Positions 29,201-37,220 of a stretch of DNA of 64,000 nucleotides are shown piece by piece. The DNA is from Streptomyces tubercidicus (GTDB lineage Bacteria; Actinomycetota; Actinomycetes; Streptomycetales; Streptomycetaceae): assembly GCF_027497495.1 (NCBI RefSeq), contig NZ_CP114205.1, positions 5,022,001 through 5,086,000 of the forward strand, written 5' to 3'. The notes beneath the pieces are model-generated. The model worked only from the letters and a program-made list of their open reading frames with translations. It was not told where the DNA came from and did not search any database. The first letter of the stretch is position 1. Each line of letters opens with the position of its first letter. Position numbers and translations under genes: made by a program.

Positions 29201-31204
29201 GACCACAAGGGCATGGGCATCACCGCCCGCGGCGCCTGGGAGTCGGTCAAGCGGCACTTCCGCGAGCTGGGCGTCGACACCCAGTCCGAGGACTTCACGG
29301 TCGTCGGCGTCGGCGACATGTCCGGTGACGTCTTCGGCAACGGCATGCTGCTCAGCGAGCACATCCGGCTGGTCGCCGCCTTCGACCACCGGCACATCTT
29401 CCTCGACCCGAACCCGGACGCGGCGACCTCGTACGCCGAGCGCCGCCGGCTCTTCGAGCTGCCCCGTTCGTCCTGGGCGGACTACAACACCGAGCTGCTC
29501 TCGCAGGGCGGCGGCATCCACCCGCGCTCGGCCAAGTCCATCCAGATCAACGCGCAGGTGCGGGCCGCCCTCGGCATCGAGGCCGGGGTCAAGAAGATGA
29601 CGCCCGCCGATCTGATGCGGGCCATCCTCAAGGCACCGGTCGACCTGCTGTGGAACGGCGGCATCGGGACGTATGTGAAGTCCACGGCGGAGTCCAACGC
29701 CGATGTGGGCGACAAGTCCAACGACGCCATCCGGGTCAACGGCGAGGACCTGCGGGTCAAGGTCGTCGGCGAGGGCGGCAACCTGGGCCTGACCCAGCTG
29801 GGCCGGATCGAGTTCGCCACCGCCGGCGGGAAGATCAACAACGACGCGATCGACAACAGCGCCGGTGTGGACACCTCCGACCACGAGGTGAACATCAAGA
29901 TCCTGCTCAACGCCGTGGTCGCGGACGGCGATATGACGGTCAAGCAGCGCAACAAGCTGCTGGCCGAGATGACCGACGAGGTCGGCGCGCTGGTGCTGCG
30001 CAACAACTACGCGCAGAACACCGCGCTGGCGCTGGCCCTCGCCCAGTCCTCCAGCATGCTCAACGCCCAGCAGCGCTTCATGCGCCGGCTGGTGCGCGAC
30101 GGTGACCTCGACCGGGCGCTGGAGTTCCTGCCCACCGACCGGCAGATCCGTGAGCGGCTGAACGCCGGCCGCGGGCTGACCCAGCCCGAGACCGCGGTAC
30201 TGCTGGCGTACACCAAGATCACGGTCGCCGAGGCGCTGATCCAGACCGGGCTGCCGGACGACCCGTACCTCCAGCGGCTGCTGCACGCCTACTTCCCCTC
30301 GGCGCTGCACGAGCGGTTCCCCGAGCAGGTCGACGGGCATGCGCTGCGCCGCGAGATCGTCACGACGGTGCTGGTCAACGACACCGTCAACACCGGCGGT
30401 ACGAGCTTCCTGCACCGTATGCGGGAGGAGACCGGCGCCTCCCTCGAAGAGGTCGTCCGGGCGCACACCGCGGCCCGCGCGATCTTCCGGCTGGGCCAGG
30501 TCTGGGACGACGTCGAGGCGCTCGACAATGTCGTCGCGGCCGATGTCCAGACCCGGATCCGGCTGCACTCGCGCCGCCTCGTCGAGCGCGGCACCCGCTG
30601 GCTGCTCAACAACCGCCCGCAGCCGCTGGAGCTGTCCGAGACCATCGACTTCTTCGCGGACCGGGTCTCCCAGGTCTGGGCGGAGCTGCCGAAGCTGCTC
30701 CAGGGCGGCGACCTCGAATGGTTCCAGGCGATCCTGGAGGAGCTGACCGACGCGGGCGTGCCCGAGGAACTGGCCGTCCAGGTGTCCGGCTTCTCCTCGG
30801 TCTTCCCGGCGCTGGACATCGTCGCCGTCGCGGACCGGCTGGACAAGGAACCGCTGGATGTCGCCGAGGTCTACTACGACCTGGCCGACCGGCTGAGGAT
30901 CAACCAGCTCCTGGACCGCATCCTGGAGCTGCCGCGCAACGACCGCTGGCAGTCGATGGCGCGCGCCTCGATCCGCGAGGACCTCTTCGCCGCCCATGCG
31001 GCGCTGACCTCGGACGTGCTGTCGGTGGGCAACGGCTCCTCGACGCCGGAGCAGCGGTTCAAGGCCTGGGAGCAGGCCAACGCGGCGATCCTCGGCCGCG
31101 CCCGCGCGACGCTGGAGGAGATCCACGGGTCGGAGGGCTTCGACCTGGCGAACCTGTCCGTGGCCATGCGGACGATGCGGACGCTGCTGCGCACGCATAA
31201 GTGA
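26243..31204 (+). CDS. gdhB: NAD-specific glutamate dehydrogenase, large 180-kDa class
   Basis: 1,653 residues from an ATG preceded by AGAGG. This is the very large NAD-GDH class first described in Streptomyces clavuligerus, which deaminates glutamate to 2-oxoglutarate. A long N-terminal regulatory half with ACT-like folds precedes the catalytic core at about 780-1250. In the core, GGLRWSDRREDFRTE and VPVGAKGGFVGK hold the glutamate-binding lysines, and VVGEGGNLGLTQLGRIEFA is the dinucleotide-binding segment. The C-terminal helical region is family-specific. The gene stands alone, bounded by a long upstream region and a double hairpin downstream. Confidence 0.96.
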   Translation: MQTKLDEAKTELLARAARVVESSPAGGKHPVRGLDPDALSGYLQRYYLHTAPEDLADRDPVDVVGAALSHYRLAEMRPQGTANVRVHTPTVEENGWTCSHSVVEVVTDDMPFLVDSVTNELSRQGRGIHVVIHPQVIVRRDVAGKLIEVFDSNCDAHGRTGKGKATKLPHDAVTESWIHVEMDRETDREDLQQITADLLRVLSDVREAVEDWEKMRAAAGRIADELPAEPVADDLGDQEIEEAQELLRWLSADHFTFLGYREYELTTAPAESGADEDVLTAVPGTGLGILRADPTHRETADGHPVSPSFNRLPADARAKAREHKLLILTKANSRATVHRPSYLDYVGVKKFDAKGNVVGERRFLGLFSSAAYTESVRRVPVIRRKVAEVLEGAGFSADSHDGRDLLQILETYPRDELFQTPVDELRSIATSVLYLQERRRLRLYLRQDEYGRYYSALVYLPRDRYTTGVRLRLIDILKEELGGTSVDFTAWNTESILSRLHFVIRVEPGASLPELTDADADRLESRLVEAARSWADGFSEALNAEVGEERAAELARRYSHAFPEGYKADNSPRSAVADVQHLEKLTGEPGSDFSVSLYEPVDAGPGERRFKIYRRGEPVSLSRVLPGLNRLGVEVVDERPHELRCADSTIAWVYDFGLRMPEHVKGDDARERFQDAFTAVWTGAAESDNFNTLVLCAGLNWRQAMVLRAYAKYLRQAGATFSQTYMEETLANNVHTTRLLVSLFEARMSPDRQRAGTELTDGLLEELDGALDQVASLDEDRILRSFLTVIKATLRTNHYQKNSQGRPHSYLSMKLDPQAIPDLPAPRPAYEIWVYSPQVEGVHLRFGKVARGGLRWSDRREDFRTEILGLVKAQMVKNTVIVPVGAKGGFVGKQLPDPSQDRDAWLAEGIACYKTFISGLLDITDNLVGGEVEHPKDVVRHDEDDTYLVVAADKGTATFSDIANEVAQSYGFWLGDAFASGGSAGYDHKGMGITARGAWESVKRHFRELGVDTQSEDFTVVGVGDMSGDVFGNGMLLSEHIRLVAAFDHRHIFLDPNPDAATSYAERRRLFELPRSSWADYNTELLSQGGGIHPRSAKSIQINAQVRAALGIEAGVKKMTPADLMRAILKAPVDLLWNGGIGTYVKSTAESNADVGDKSNDAIRVNGEDLRVKVVGEGGNLGLTQLGRIEFATAGGKINNDAIDNSAGVDTSDHEVNIKILLNAVVADGDMTVKQRNKLLAEMTDEVGALVLRNNYAQNTALALALAQSSSMLNAQQRFMRRLVRDGDLDRALEFLPTDRQIRERLNAGRGLTQPETAVLLAYTKITVAEALIQTGLPDDPYLQRLLHAYFPSALHERFPEQVDGHALRREIVTTVLVNDTVNTGGTSFLHRMREETGASLEEVVRAHTAARAIFRLGQVWDDVEALDNVVAADVQTRIRLHSRRLVERGTRWLLNNRPQPLELSETIDFFADRVSQVWAELPKLLQGGDLEWFQAILEELTDAGVPEELAVQVSGFSSVFPALDIVAVADRLDKEPLDVAEVYYDLADRLRINQLLDRILELPRNDRWQSMARASIREDLFAAHAALTSDVLSVGNGSSTPEQRFKAWEQANAAILGRARATLEEIHGSEGFDLANLSVAMRTMRTLLRTHK

Positions 31205-31211
31205 CGGACGG

Positions 31212-31278
31212 ACCCGGGCCCGTGTGGGGCCCGGGTTCCGGCACGGCAAAGGGGCGCACCCCTCGCGGATGCGCCCCT
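31212..31278. terminator. Double hairpin between convergent gdhB and ABC genes
   Basis: The first stem has 10 bp (31212-31221 with 31227-31236, GTGTG loop). The second has 9 bp (31250-31258 with 31270-31278). Read on the minus strand the second is followed by TTTGCC, so it serves the ABC transporter gene; the first serves gdhB. Confidence 0.8.
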
Positions 31279-31298
31279 CCGTCGTGTCCGGCGACGGA

Positions 31299-32123
31299 TC
31301 AGCGGTGCTGCGCCTCGTACGCCTTGACGACCTCGTCCGTCGGGCCATCCATGATCAGCTCACCGCGCTCCAGCCACAGCACGCGGTTGCACGTATCGCG
31401 GATGGACTTGTTGTTGTGGCTGACCAGGAAGACCGTGCCGGCCTCCTTGCGCAGCTCGCGTATGCGGGCCTCGGAGCGCTTCTGGAAGCTGCGGTCGCCG
31501 GTGGCCAGCGCCTCGTCGATCATCAGGACGTCGTGGTCCTTGGCGGCGGCGATGGAGAACCGCAGGCGGGCGGCCATGCCGGAGGAGTAGGTGCGCATCG
31601 GCAGCGAGATGAAGTCGCCCTTCTCGTTGATGCCGGAGAAGTCGACGATGCCGTCGTAGCGCTCGCGGACCTGCTCGCGGGACATGCCCATCGCCAGGCC
31701 GCCGAGGATGACGTTCTTCTCGCCGGTCAGGTCGTTCATCATCGCCGCGTTGACGCCCAGCAGGGAGGGCTGGCCGTGGGTGTAGACCTTGCCGCGCTCC
31801 GCGGGCAGCAGCCCGGCGACCGCCTTGAGCAGCGTCGACTTGCCCGAGCCGTTGGACCCGATCAGTCCGATCGACTCGCCCCGGTAGGCGGTGAAGGAGA
31901 CGCCCTTGACCGCGTGCACCTCGCGCACTCCCGCGGTGGGCTTGCGGCGCACGATGCGGTTGAGCGCCGCGGTGGCGCTGCCCTTGCCCGTGCCGGTGCC
32001 GTAGACGCGGTAGACGATGTGCAGATCGTCCGCGATCACCGTGGGGATGCGGGCCTCGGGGGTCTTGGCCGGGCGGGTGGCGCTGCGCTCGGCCACATCC
32101 GTACCGTTCGACTGCTCAGCCAC
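31299..32123 (-). CDS. Polysaccharide/teichoic acid ABC exporter, ATPase (TagH-like)
   Basis: 274 residues. Walker A GSNGSGKST, signature SSGMAARLRF and Walker B VLMIDEALATGD are intact. The AYRGESIGLIGSNGSGK context and a long N-terminal lead-in before the core are typical of Wzt/TagH/RfbE exporters of undecaprenyl-linked polymers. The GTG at 32123 (VAEQS) overlaps the permease stop by 8 bp and follows AGGAG, so it is favoured over an upstream ATG. It is cotranscribed with the permease and likely exports the glycopolymer made by the nearby glycosyltransferases. No C-terminal carbohydrate-binding domain is present. Confidence 0.92.
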   Translation of the reverse strand: MAEQSNGTDVAERSATRPAKTPEARIPTVIADDLHIVYRVYGTGTGKGSATAALNRIVRRKPTAGVREVHAVKGVSFTAYRGESIGLIGSNGSGKSTLLKAVAGLLPAERGKVYTHGQPSLLGVNAAMMNDLTGEKNVILGGLAMGMSREQVRERYDGIVDFSGINEKGDFISLPMRTYSSGMAARLRFSIAAAKDHDVLMIDEALATGDRSFQKRSEARIRELRKEAGTVFLVSHNNKSIRDTCNRVLWLERGELIMDGPTDEVVKAYEAQHR

Positions 32124-33105
32124 GTCCGTACCGCTCCTCTGCCTTCCAGAAGTACACAAAGCCCACGACACCCGCCAGCAGGGCCCAGCCGGCCGCGAAC
32201 GCCCAGACGTGCGGTGGCAGCTGGTTCGCCTTGAAGCTGTCGATCAGAGCGAAGCGCATCAGGTCGATGTAGACCGCGGCGGGGTTGCCGTTCAGCAGCA
32301 CCACCACGAACTGCGGGAGGTGCTTGCCCTGGATGATCAGGCTGATGCTGAACATCACGCCGGAGGCGTACATCCAGGTCCGCATGATGAAGGGCATCAG
32401 CTGCGCCAGGTCCGGGGTCTTCGCCCCCAGGCGCGCCATGACCATCGCCAGGCCGGTGTTGAAGACGAACTGCAGCGTCAGCGCCGGGACGACCAGCAGC
32501 CACGACCACGTCGGGACCTGCCCGAAGCAGAGCAGGATGACCACGAGCACGCCCATGGAGTACAGCAGCTGCTGGAGCTGTGCCAGGCAGAACGAGATCG
32601 GCAGGCAGGCGCGCGGGAAGTGCAACGCCCGCACCAGGCCGAGGTTGCCGGAGATCGCCCGGGTGCCGGCCATCACCGAGTTCTGCAGGAAGGTGAAGAC
32701 GAAGACGCCGGTCACCAGGAACGGGACGAAGTCGTGGACGCCTCTCTTGGTGCCGATCAGCACACCGAAGATCAAGTAGTAGACGGCCGCGTTGAGCAGG
32801 GGGGTCAGGACCTGCCAGAGCTGGCCGAGCTTGGCGGTGGTGTACATCGCGGTGAGCTTGGCGCTGGCGAACGAGGTGATGAAGTGCCGCCGGTGCCACA
32901 GCTGCCGGGTGTACTCCGGCAGCGAAGGGCGGGCGCCGCTCACCGTGAGGCCGTGGCGTTCGGCCAGCGCGCGCAGCTCGGGATCGGGAGAGGCGCCGAC
33001 GGCGGGCGCCCGGTTGGGCGTCGGGGCCGGGGGCGCGAGGGTCTGGGGCATGGAGGAGGCCGCTTTCGCTTGCGTACGGGGGCGGGGGAACGAGAACGGA
33101 GCCAT
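32116..33105 (-). CDS. Polysaccharide/teichoic acid ABC exporter, permease (TagG-like)
   Basis: 329 residues, ABC-2 family. After a ~80-residue cytoplasmic N-terminus with the amphipathic RHFITSFASAKLTAMYTTAKLGQLWQ-type entry segment (about 73-98), six hydrophobic helices run from about 98 to 318. This is the TagG/Wzm layout. An in-frame ATG at 33051 (MPQTL) is an alternative start; neither has a clear ribosome site. The gene is divergent from a TetR gene, and paired candidate operators lie in the 92-bp gap. Confidence 0.9.
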   Translation of the reverse strand: MAPFSFPRPRTQAKAASSMPQTLAPPAPTPNRAPAVGASPDPELRALAERHGLTVSGARPSLPEYTRQLWHRRHFITSFASAKLTAMYTTAKLGQLWQVLTPLLNAAVYYLIFGVLIGTKRGVHDFVPFLVTGVFVFTFLQNSVMAGTRAISGNLGLVRALHFPRACLPISFCLAQLQQLLYSMGVLVVILLCFGQVPTWSWLLVVPALTLQFVFNTGLAMVMARLGAKTPDLAQLMPFIMRTWMYASGVMFSISLIIQGKHLPQFVVVLLNGNPAAVYIDLMRFALIDSFKANQLPPHVWAFAAGWALLAGVVGFVYFWKAEERYGRG

Positions 33106-33125
33106 ACGACGGAACGGGGCCGTAT

Positions 33126-33187
33126 CGTCGCGACGTCGACACTAAAGGGTGCTCACGTCGAAACGCAACCGTAGCGTCGTGACGCTA
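33126..33187. promoter_or_regulatory. Paired candidate TetR operators
   Basis: The palindrome CGTCGCGACG (33126-33135) and the near-identical core CGTCGTGACG (33175-33184) sit 49 bp apart. The second lies inside a perfect 7-bp inverted repeat TAGCGTC-GT-GACGCTA (33172-33187). Both are in the gap between the TagG-like permease and the TetR gene, exactly where a divergent autoregulator would bind. Confidence 0.6.
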
Positions 33188-33197
33188 TGCTCAAGGC

Positions 33198-33821
33198 ATG
33201 GCACACGACGGCAGCGGGAGCGAACCCGCAGCGGCGCGCCGGGCCCCGGCGGGCGCCGCCGTACTGCGCGAGGACAAGACCGAGGCGATCCGTGCCGCGG
33301 TCTTCGAGGAGCTGGCCGCGGCGGGCTTCGCCCGGATGTCGATCGAGGGCATCGCGCGGCGGGCGGGCGTCGGCAAGACCGCCGTCTACCGGCGGTGGCG
33401 CTCCAAACTGCACCTCGTCCTGGACGTGGTCTCCGCGGTGGCCGTGGCGGGGATGCCGACACCGGACACCGGGTCGCTGTCCGGCGACGTACGGATGCTG
33501 CTGGAGGTCGCGGCGCGGGCGCTGCGGCACCCGATGGCCTCGCAGATCATCCCGGACCTGCTGGCGGAGGCGGCCCGCAGTCCCGAGCTGGCGCAGGCCC
33601 TGAAGGCGGCGCTGCACGACAGTCAGGAGGGCGTCGCGGCTGCGGTGGTGGCACGGGCCGTCGAACGTGGCGAGCTGCCGCAGGATGTCGACGCCCGCCT
33701 CGCCCTGGACCTGCTGACCGGCCCGCTGTACTGGCGGCTGCTGGTCACCCGCGACGAGCTGCCCAAGGGGTACCTGGACGCGCTGTCGGGGTCGGTGGTG
33801 GCGGCGCTGGGGGCGGAGTGA
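33198..33821 (+). CDS. TetR family transcriptional regulator
   Basis: 207 residues. The N-terminal helix-turn-helix reads MSIEGIARRAGVGKTAVYRRW at about 49-69, preceded by the family's first helix. The C-terminal ligand-binding part fits the TetR C-terminal type that ends with LTGPLYWRLLVTRDEL. It is divergent from the polymer exporter, and matching palindromes lie between, so it probably represses both itself and the exporter. The ligand is unknown, possibly an envelope precursor or an antibiotic. Confidence 0.92.
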   Translation: MAHDGSGSEPAAARRAPAGAAVLREDKTEAIRAAVFEELAAAGFARMSIEGIARRAGVGKTAVYRRWRSKLHLVLDVVSAVAVAGMPTPDTGSLSGDVRMLLEVAARALRHPMASQIIPDLLAEAARSPELAQALKAALHDSQEGVAAAVVARAVERGELPQDVDARLALDLLTGPLYWRLLVTRDELPKGYLDALSGSVVAALGAE

Positions 33822-34189
33822 GGGGCGTTACCCGGGGCGGGGCGGTCACCTGGGGAGCGGTCACCTAGGGAGGGGGCGAACGGATCCCGTAAGGGGTGCG
33901 CGGGCCCCCTCGGGGCCACAACGGGAGGGGTGGGGCGGGGTATTCCCGGGGGAGGGGAAGCGGCGACACCGTGTCCGGCCAGGGGCGGCGCGGGTGTGTT
34001 CCCGGGGGAGGGTCGGGCAACCTCCAGGGGGCGGAGCGCCTCTTGTGGGGTGGCGGGCGGCGGCACCACCGGCGGTCCGGCCACGAACGGCGCACCTGCA
34101 CCTCGCGTTATATGTCTGGAGAGTCCCCTCTGCCCGGCCGGGGTGCCGGGTCAGCCGGGGACCTGGATTGCCGAAAGAACGGAGGCACG
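33822..34189. other. 368-bp G-rich intergenic region with quadruplex motif
   Basis: No gene is supported. A 15-bp direct repeat, GCGGTCACCTGGGGA then GCGGTCACCTAGGGA (33842-33871), follows the TetR stop. A four-tract G run with single-base loops, GGGAGGGGTGGGGCGGGG (33923-33940), could form a G-quadruplex. TATATG at 34108-34113 could be a -10 for the glycosyltransferase gene. Confidence 0.6.
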
Positions 34190-36184
34190 GTGCCCGTACC
34201 GAGCGACCCCGCGGCCACTGCCCCCGCCGGATCTCACGCCCCGGCGCCGACCGTTTCCGTGATCGTGCCGGTGCACAACACCCGGCGCTACCTCGACCGC
34301 AGCCTCGGCTCGGTCTTCGCCCAGACCCTGGACCGGCGCCATATCGAGGTGATCGCGGTCGATGACGGCTCGACCGACGGCAGCGCCGAATGGCTGGCCG
34401 CACAGGCCCGCCGCCACCCCCACCTGACGGTGCTGCGCCAGGAGGCCTCCGGCGGCGCGGGCAAACCGCGTAACGCCGGGCTGGCCCGCGCCAGGGGCGA
34501 CTACGTCTTCTTCCTCGACTCCGACGACCGCCTCGACCCCGAGGCCCTGTTCTGGCTCACCCGTACGGCCCAGAAGTGCCGCTCCGACATCGTCTACGGG
34601 CGGATCGCCGGCGCCGACGGCCGCGCCGCCCCCATCGACCTGCGCACCACCAGCGAACAGGTCTCGGTCTTCGACTCCCCCGTCTACTGGTCCCTGGCCG
34701 CCTACAAACTCTTCCGCCGGTCCTTCCTCGAAGACCACCGGCTGCGCTTCGTCGAGGGCCGGCTGCTCGCCGAGGACCTGCCGTTCGGTATCACCGCCCT
34801 GCTGCGCGCCGACGTCGTCTCCGTCTTCGCCGAACGCACCTGCTACTACCTGCACGGACGCGAGGACCAGAGCAACGCCAGCCGCCAGGACACCGACTGG
34901 TGCGAATATCTCGGCTACATCGGCACCGTCCTGGACGGCGTCGCGGCTGCCGTCCCGCCCGGCGCGAACCGCGACAAACTGATGGTCCGGCACTTCCACG
35001 GCGAGATACTCATGCCCTTCGGGGCCCCCTTCCTCGCCCGCGACCCCGCGGGCCGCAGCGCGATGGCGGCCGCCGCCCGCCCGCTCGTGGAGCGCTACCT
35101 CACCGACCGGGTGCTGGCCGCCCTGCCGCCCGGCCTCCGGCTGCGCGCCCACTGCCTGCGCGCCGGACTCGACGACGAACTGACCGCCGTGGTCCGCGCC
35201 GACACCGAGGCCGGCCCGCAGCCGCCGCACCTGGACGACGACGGCCGGGTCTACGCCGGCTACCCGTACTTCCGCGACCCCGGGCGCGCCCTCCCCGACG
35301 CCTGCTACGACCTCACCGACCGCGTGGTGCTGCGCCAGCGGCTGATCCGGCAGCACTGGGTGGGCGGCGTACTGCATCTGCGGGGCACCGCGGCCCTGCC
35401 CTGGCTCGGCGGCGACACCGTCGAGATCCTGCTGCGCCGCGCCGGCACCACCCACCGGGTCCCCGCCCGGTACGCGGACGGCGCCTGGCGGGCCGCCGTC
35501 GACCCGGCGACCGCGGCGGACGGCGGGCCGCTGGCCGACGGTGTCTGGGGCTTCAAGATCGCGGTCACCGCGTACGGCCCGGACGGCGCCGCGGGGCCCG
35601 CCCTGCGCCGCGAGGCCTGGCTGGTCCCGGACGACGACGCGGCGGACGGGGACGACACCGGCTTCGCGCCCCGGATCGTCGGCCGGGGCCCGGCCGGCCC
35701 GGCCGTCGCCGCGCTCTTCCGCTCCCGGCCGCACGGCCACCTCCACCTCGACCTCAACCGGGACGCGGCCCGCCGGCCACTCGGCGCGGATCTGCGCGGC
35801 ACGGCGGACCGGACGCGGGCCGGACGGGCCAGCCTCCCCGCTCGGCTCCCCCTCCCTACCCGGCTCCCCCTCCCGGCCCGGCTCACCCTCACCGCCCAAC
35901 TCACCCTCCCCGGCTGCCCCGTGGACGCCGAGCTGCGGCTGCTCCTCCAGGACGGGACCCGCACCGTGGCGCTGCGCACCACGGTCGAGCGGGCCGCCCG
36001 CGACCGGTACACCGTGCGCTCCCTGCTGCGCGGCGGCCCCTCGGGCACCTGGCGGGTCGCGCTGCGGGTGACCGGGGGCCCGTTCCGCCGTGAGCTGCCG
36101 GTCCGTACGGCCGACGGACAGCAGCTCACCCTCACCGTGCCGGGCGGCTCCCCGGCGGGCCTCCTGCGTCGGGCGCGCCGCTGA
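34190..36184 (+). CDS. Modular GT2 glycosyltransferase
   Basis: 664 residues from a GTG with GGAGG upstream; an in-frame ATG at 34112 is less likely. The GT-A domain (about 20-240) shows VSVIVPVHNTRRYLDRSL, VDDGSTDGSAEW, GGAGKPRNAGLARARG and the metal-binding FLDSDDRL. The catalytic half continues with a conserved LLAEDLPF segment (about 200). After about 400 there are beta-rich modules (QHWVGGVLHLRGTAALPW and a DLNRDAARRP module) resembling those in the other two large transferases of this locus. No membrane helices. It is likely a wall-glycopolymer sugar transferase; the donor is unknown. Confidence 0.88.
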   Translation: MPVPSDPAATAPAGSHAPAPTVSVIVPVHNTRRYLDRSLGSVFAQTLDRRHIEVIAVDDGSTDGSAEWLAAQARRHPHLTVLRQEASGGAGKPRNAGLARARGDYVFFLDSDDRLDPEALFWLTRTAQKCRSDIVYGRIAGADGRAAPIDLRTTSEQVSVFDSPVYWSLAAYKLFRRSFLEDHRLRFVEGRLLAEDLPFGITALLRADVVSVFAERTCYYLHGREDQSNASRQDTDWCEYLGYIGTVLDGVAAAVPPGANRDKLMVRHFHGEILMPFGAPFLARDPAGRSAMAAAARPLVERYLTDRVLAALPPGLRLRAHCLRAGLDDELTAVVRADTEAGPQPPHLDDDGRVYAGYPYFRDPGRALPDACYDLTDRVVLRQRLIRQHWVGGVLHLRGTAALPWLGGDTVEILLRRAGTTHRVPARYADGAWRAAVDPATAADGGPLADGVWGFKIAVTAYGPDGAAGPALRREAWLVPDDDAADGDDTGFAPRIVGRGPAGPAVAALFRSRPHGHLHLDLNRDAARRPLGADLRGTADRTRAGRASLPARLPLPTRLPLPARLTLTAQLTLPGCPVDAELRLLLQDGTRTVALRTTVERAARDRYTVRSLLRGGPSGTWRVALRVTGGPFRRELPVRTADGQQLTLTVPGGSPAGLLRRARR

Positions 36185-36366
36185 CACTCCCGTACGCCCC
36201 GGCTCGCCCCGTCACCCCCGGCAGCCCGCCCCGTGAGCCCCTTTCGGCAATAGCCGAATGCCGTTGCCCGGCCCGCCCCCGCTGCAACAGGCTGGCCCAC
36301 GATCAGGCACCGGCAGCGGTGCACCCGCGAGACGACTCGCGGGCCGTATGAACAGGGGGAACACCT

Positions 36367-36750
36367 ATGTCCGTACTGAAGCGAGCCGGAATAACGGCCG
36401 CGGCCGTCGCGGCGCTGCTCGTCCCGGCCGGTGTGGTCGTCGGCACCGCCGGACCCGCGGCCGCCGCGAAGGCCGCCACCACTCAGGGATGCCCGTACGG
36501 GGCGGTCTGCATCTACCCGCAGAACGCCGGCTGGAACGGCGGCCACCCGTCGCACTTCTACTACAGCTACGGGGCCCACAACCTCAGCAACATGGTCGGG
36601 GTGCACCGCATCTACAACAACCAGTCCGGGGGCGCGACCATGCGGACCTGCACGGGCTACAACGGCACCGGCTGCGAGGGCTACCTGCCGGCCAACAACT
36701 ACATCGACAAGAACATGACGCCGATCAACTCGATCACCCTCCAGCCGTAG
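36367..36750 (+). CDS. Secreted peptidase inhibitor family I36-type protein
   Basis: 127 residues with a CAGGGGG ribosome site. A Sec signal peptide covers about 1-34 with an AAAA cleavage region. The mature part begins near CPYGAVCIYPQ, the hallmark of the small I36 (SMPI-like) inhibitor family with a crystallin-like beta fold. Four cysteines (CPYGAVC and CTGYNGTGC) suggest two disulfides. It may inhibit metalloproteases outside the cell or have a structural role. It is an isolated transcription unit followed by its own terminator. Confidence 0.86.
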   Translation: MSVLKRAGITAAAVAALLVPAGVVVGTAGPAAAAKAATTQGCPYGAVCIYPQNAGWNGGHPSHFYYSYGAHNLSNMVGVHRIYNNQSGGATMRTCTGYNGTGCEGYLPANNYIDKNMTPINSITLQP

Positions 36751-36774
36751 CCGTACGGCACCGGTGAGGGCGCC

Positions 36775-36807
36775 GGGGCCGGGTCTCCTGCCGGGAGGCC
36801 CGGCCCC
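36775..36807 (+). terminator. Terminator after the I36-type gene
   Basis: A 14-bp stem (36775-36788 with 36794-36807) with one T-G wobble and a 5-nt loop lies 25 bp after the stop. Confidence 0.7.
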
Positions 36808-36872
36808 CGCACACCGTGCGGCGGACGGCAACCGGGCGCACGCTGGTAGCAGCGGCTCCGGAGGTGATCGTC

Positions 36873-37145
36873 ATGTTGCAGACCGCTGTCGGATGGCATG
36901 TCGAGATGGAATTCGAGGAGGACACCCACCGCACGCGCGCCGCCGCCCTGGTACGGCTCCCCGACGGGACCGAGGTGCGCGCCCACGGATACGCCAGCCG
37001 TCACCCCGTCGACTCCAACCAGCCGAGGGTCGGCGAAGAGGTCGCGGGAGCCAGAGCGCTCAACGAACTGGCGATGAAACTGCTGACCAAGGCACACGAC
37101 GAGATCGACGAGGCGTCCGGCCGGACCTCGTACCCGCTGACCTGA
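36873..37145 (+). CDS. DUF1876 domain protein
   Basis: 90 residues from an ATG with GGAGGTG 7 bp upstream, which decides against the longer frame. The pattern WHVEMEFEEDTHRTRAAAL, RLPDGTEVRAHGYASRHP and VGEEVAGARALNELA is that of DUF1876, a small actinobacterial family with a dsRBD-like fold and several paralogues per Streptomyces genome. The function is unknown. It ends 62 bp before the convergent galE. Confidence 0.9.
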   Translation: MLQTAVGWHVEMEFEEDTHRTRAAALVRLPDGTEVRAHGYASRHPVDSNQPRVGEEVAGARALNELAMKLLTKAHDEIDEASGRTSYPLT

Positions 37146-37174
37146 CCTGACCAGGCCGGCGCCGGGTACGCGCC

Positions 37175-37220
37175 CTGCGGGTCAGACCTGCGGGTCAGAC
37201 CTGCGGGTCAGACCTGCGGG
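37175..37220. repeat. 13-bp tandem repeat at the galE stop codon
   Basis: The unit CTGCGGGTCAGAC is present three times without change (37175-37213), plus the first 7 bases of a fourth copy. The last full copy contains the galE stop codon and the final codon. This looks like a recent slippage duplication. Confidence 0.9.

Noticed and set aside
26210..31348. Minus-strand open frame of 1,712 codons
   Set aside because: It is an antisense shadow of gdhB; the plus strand encodes an intact NAD-glutamate dehydrogenase.
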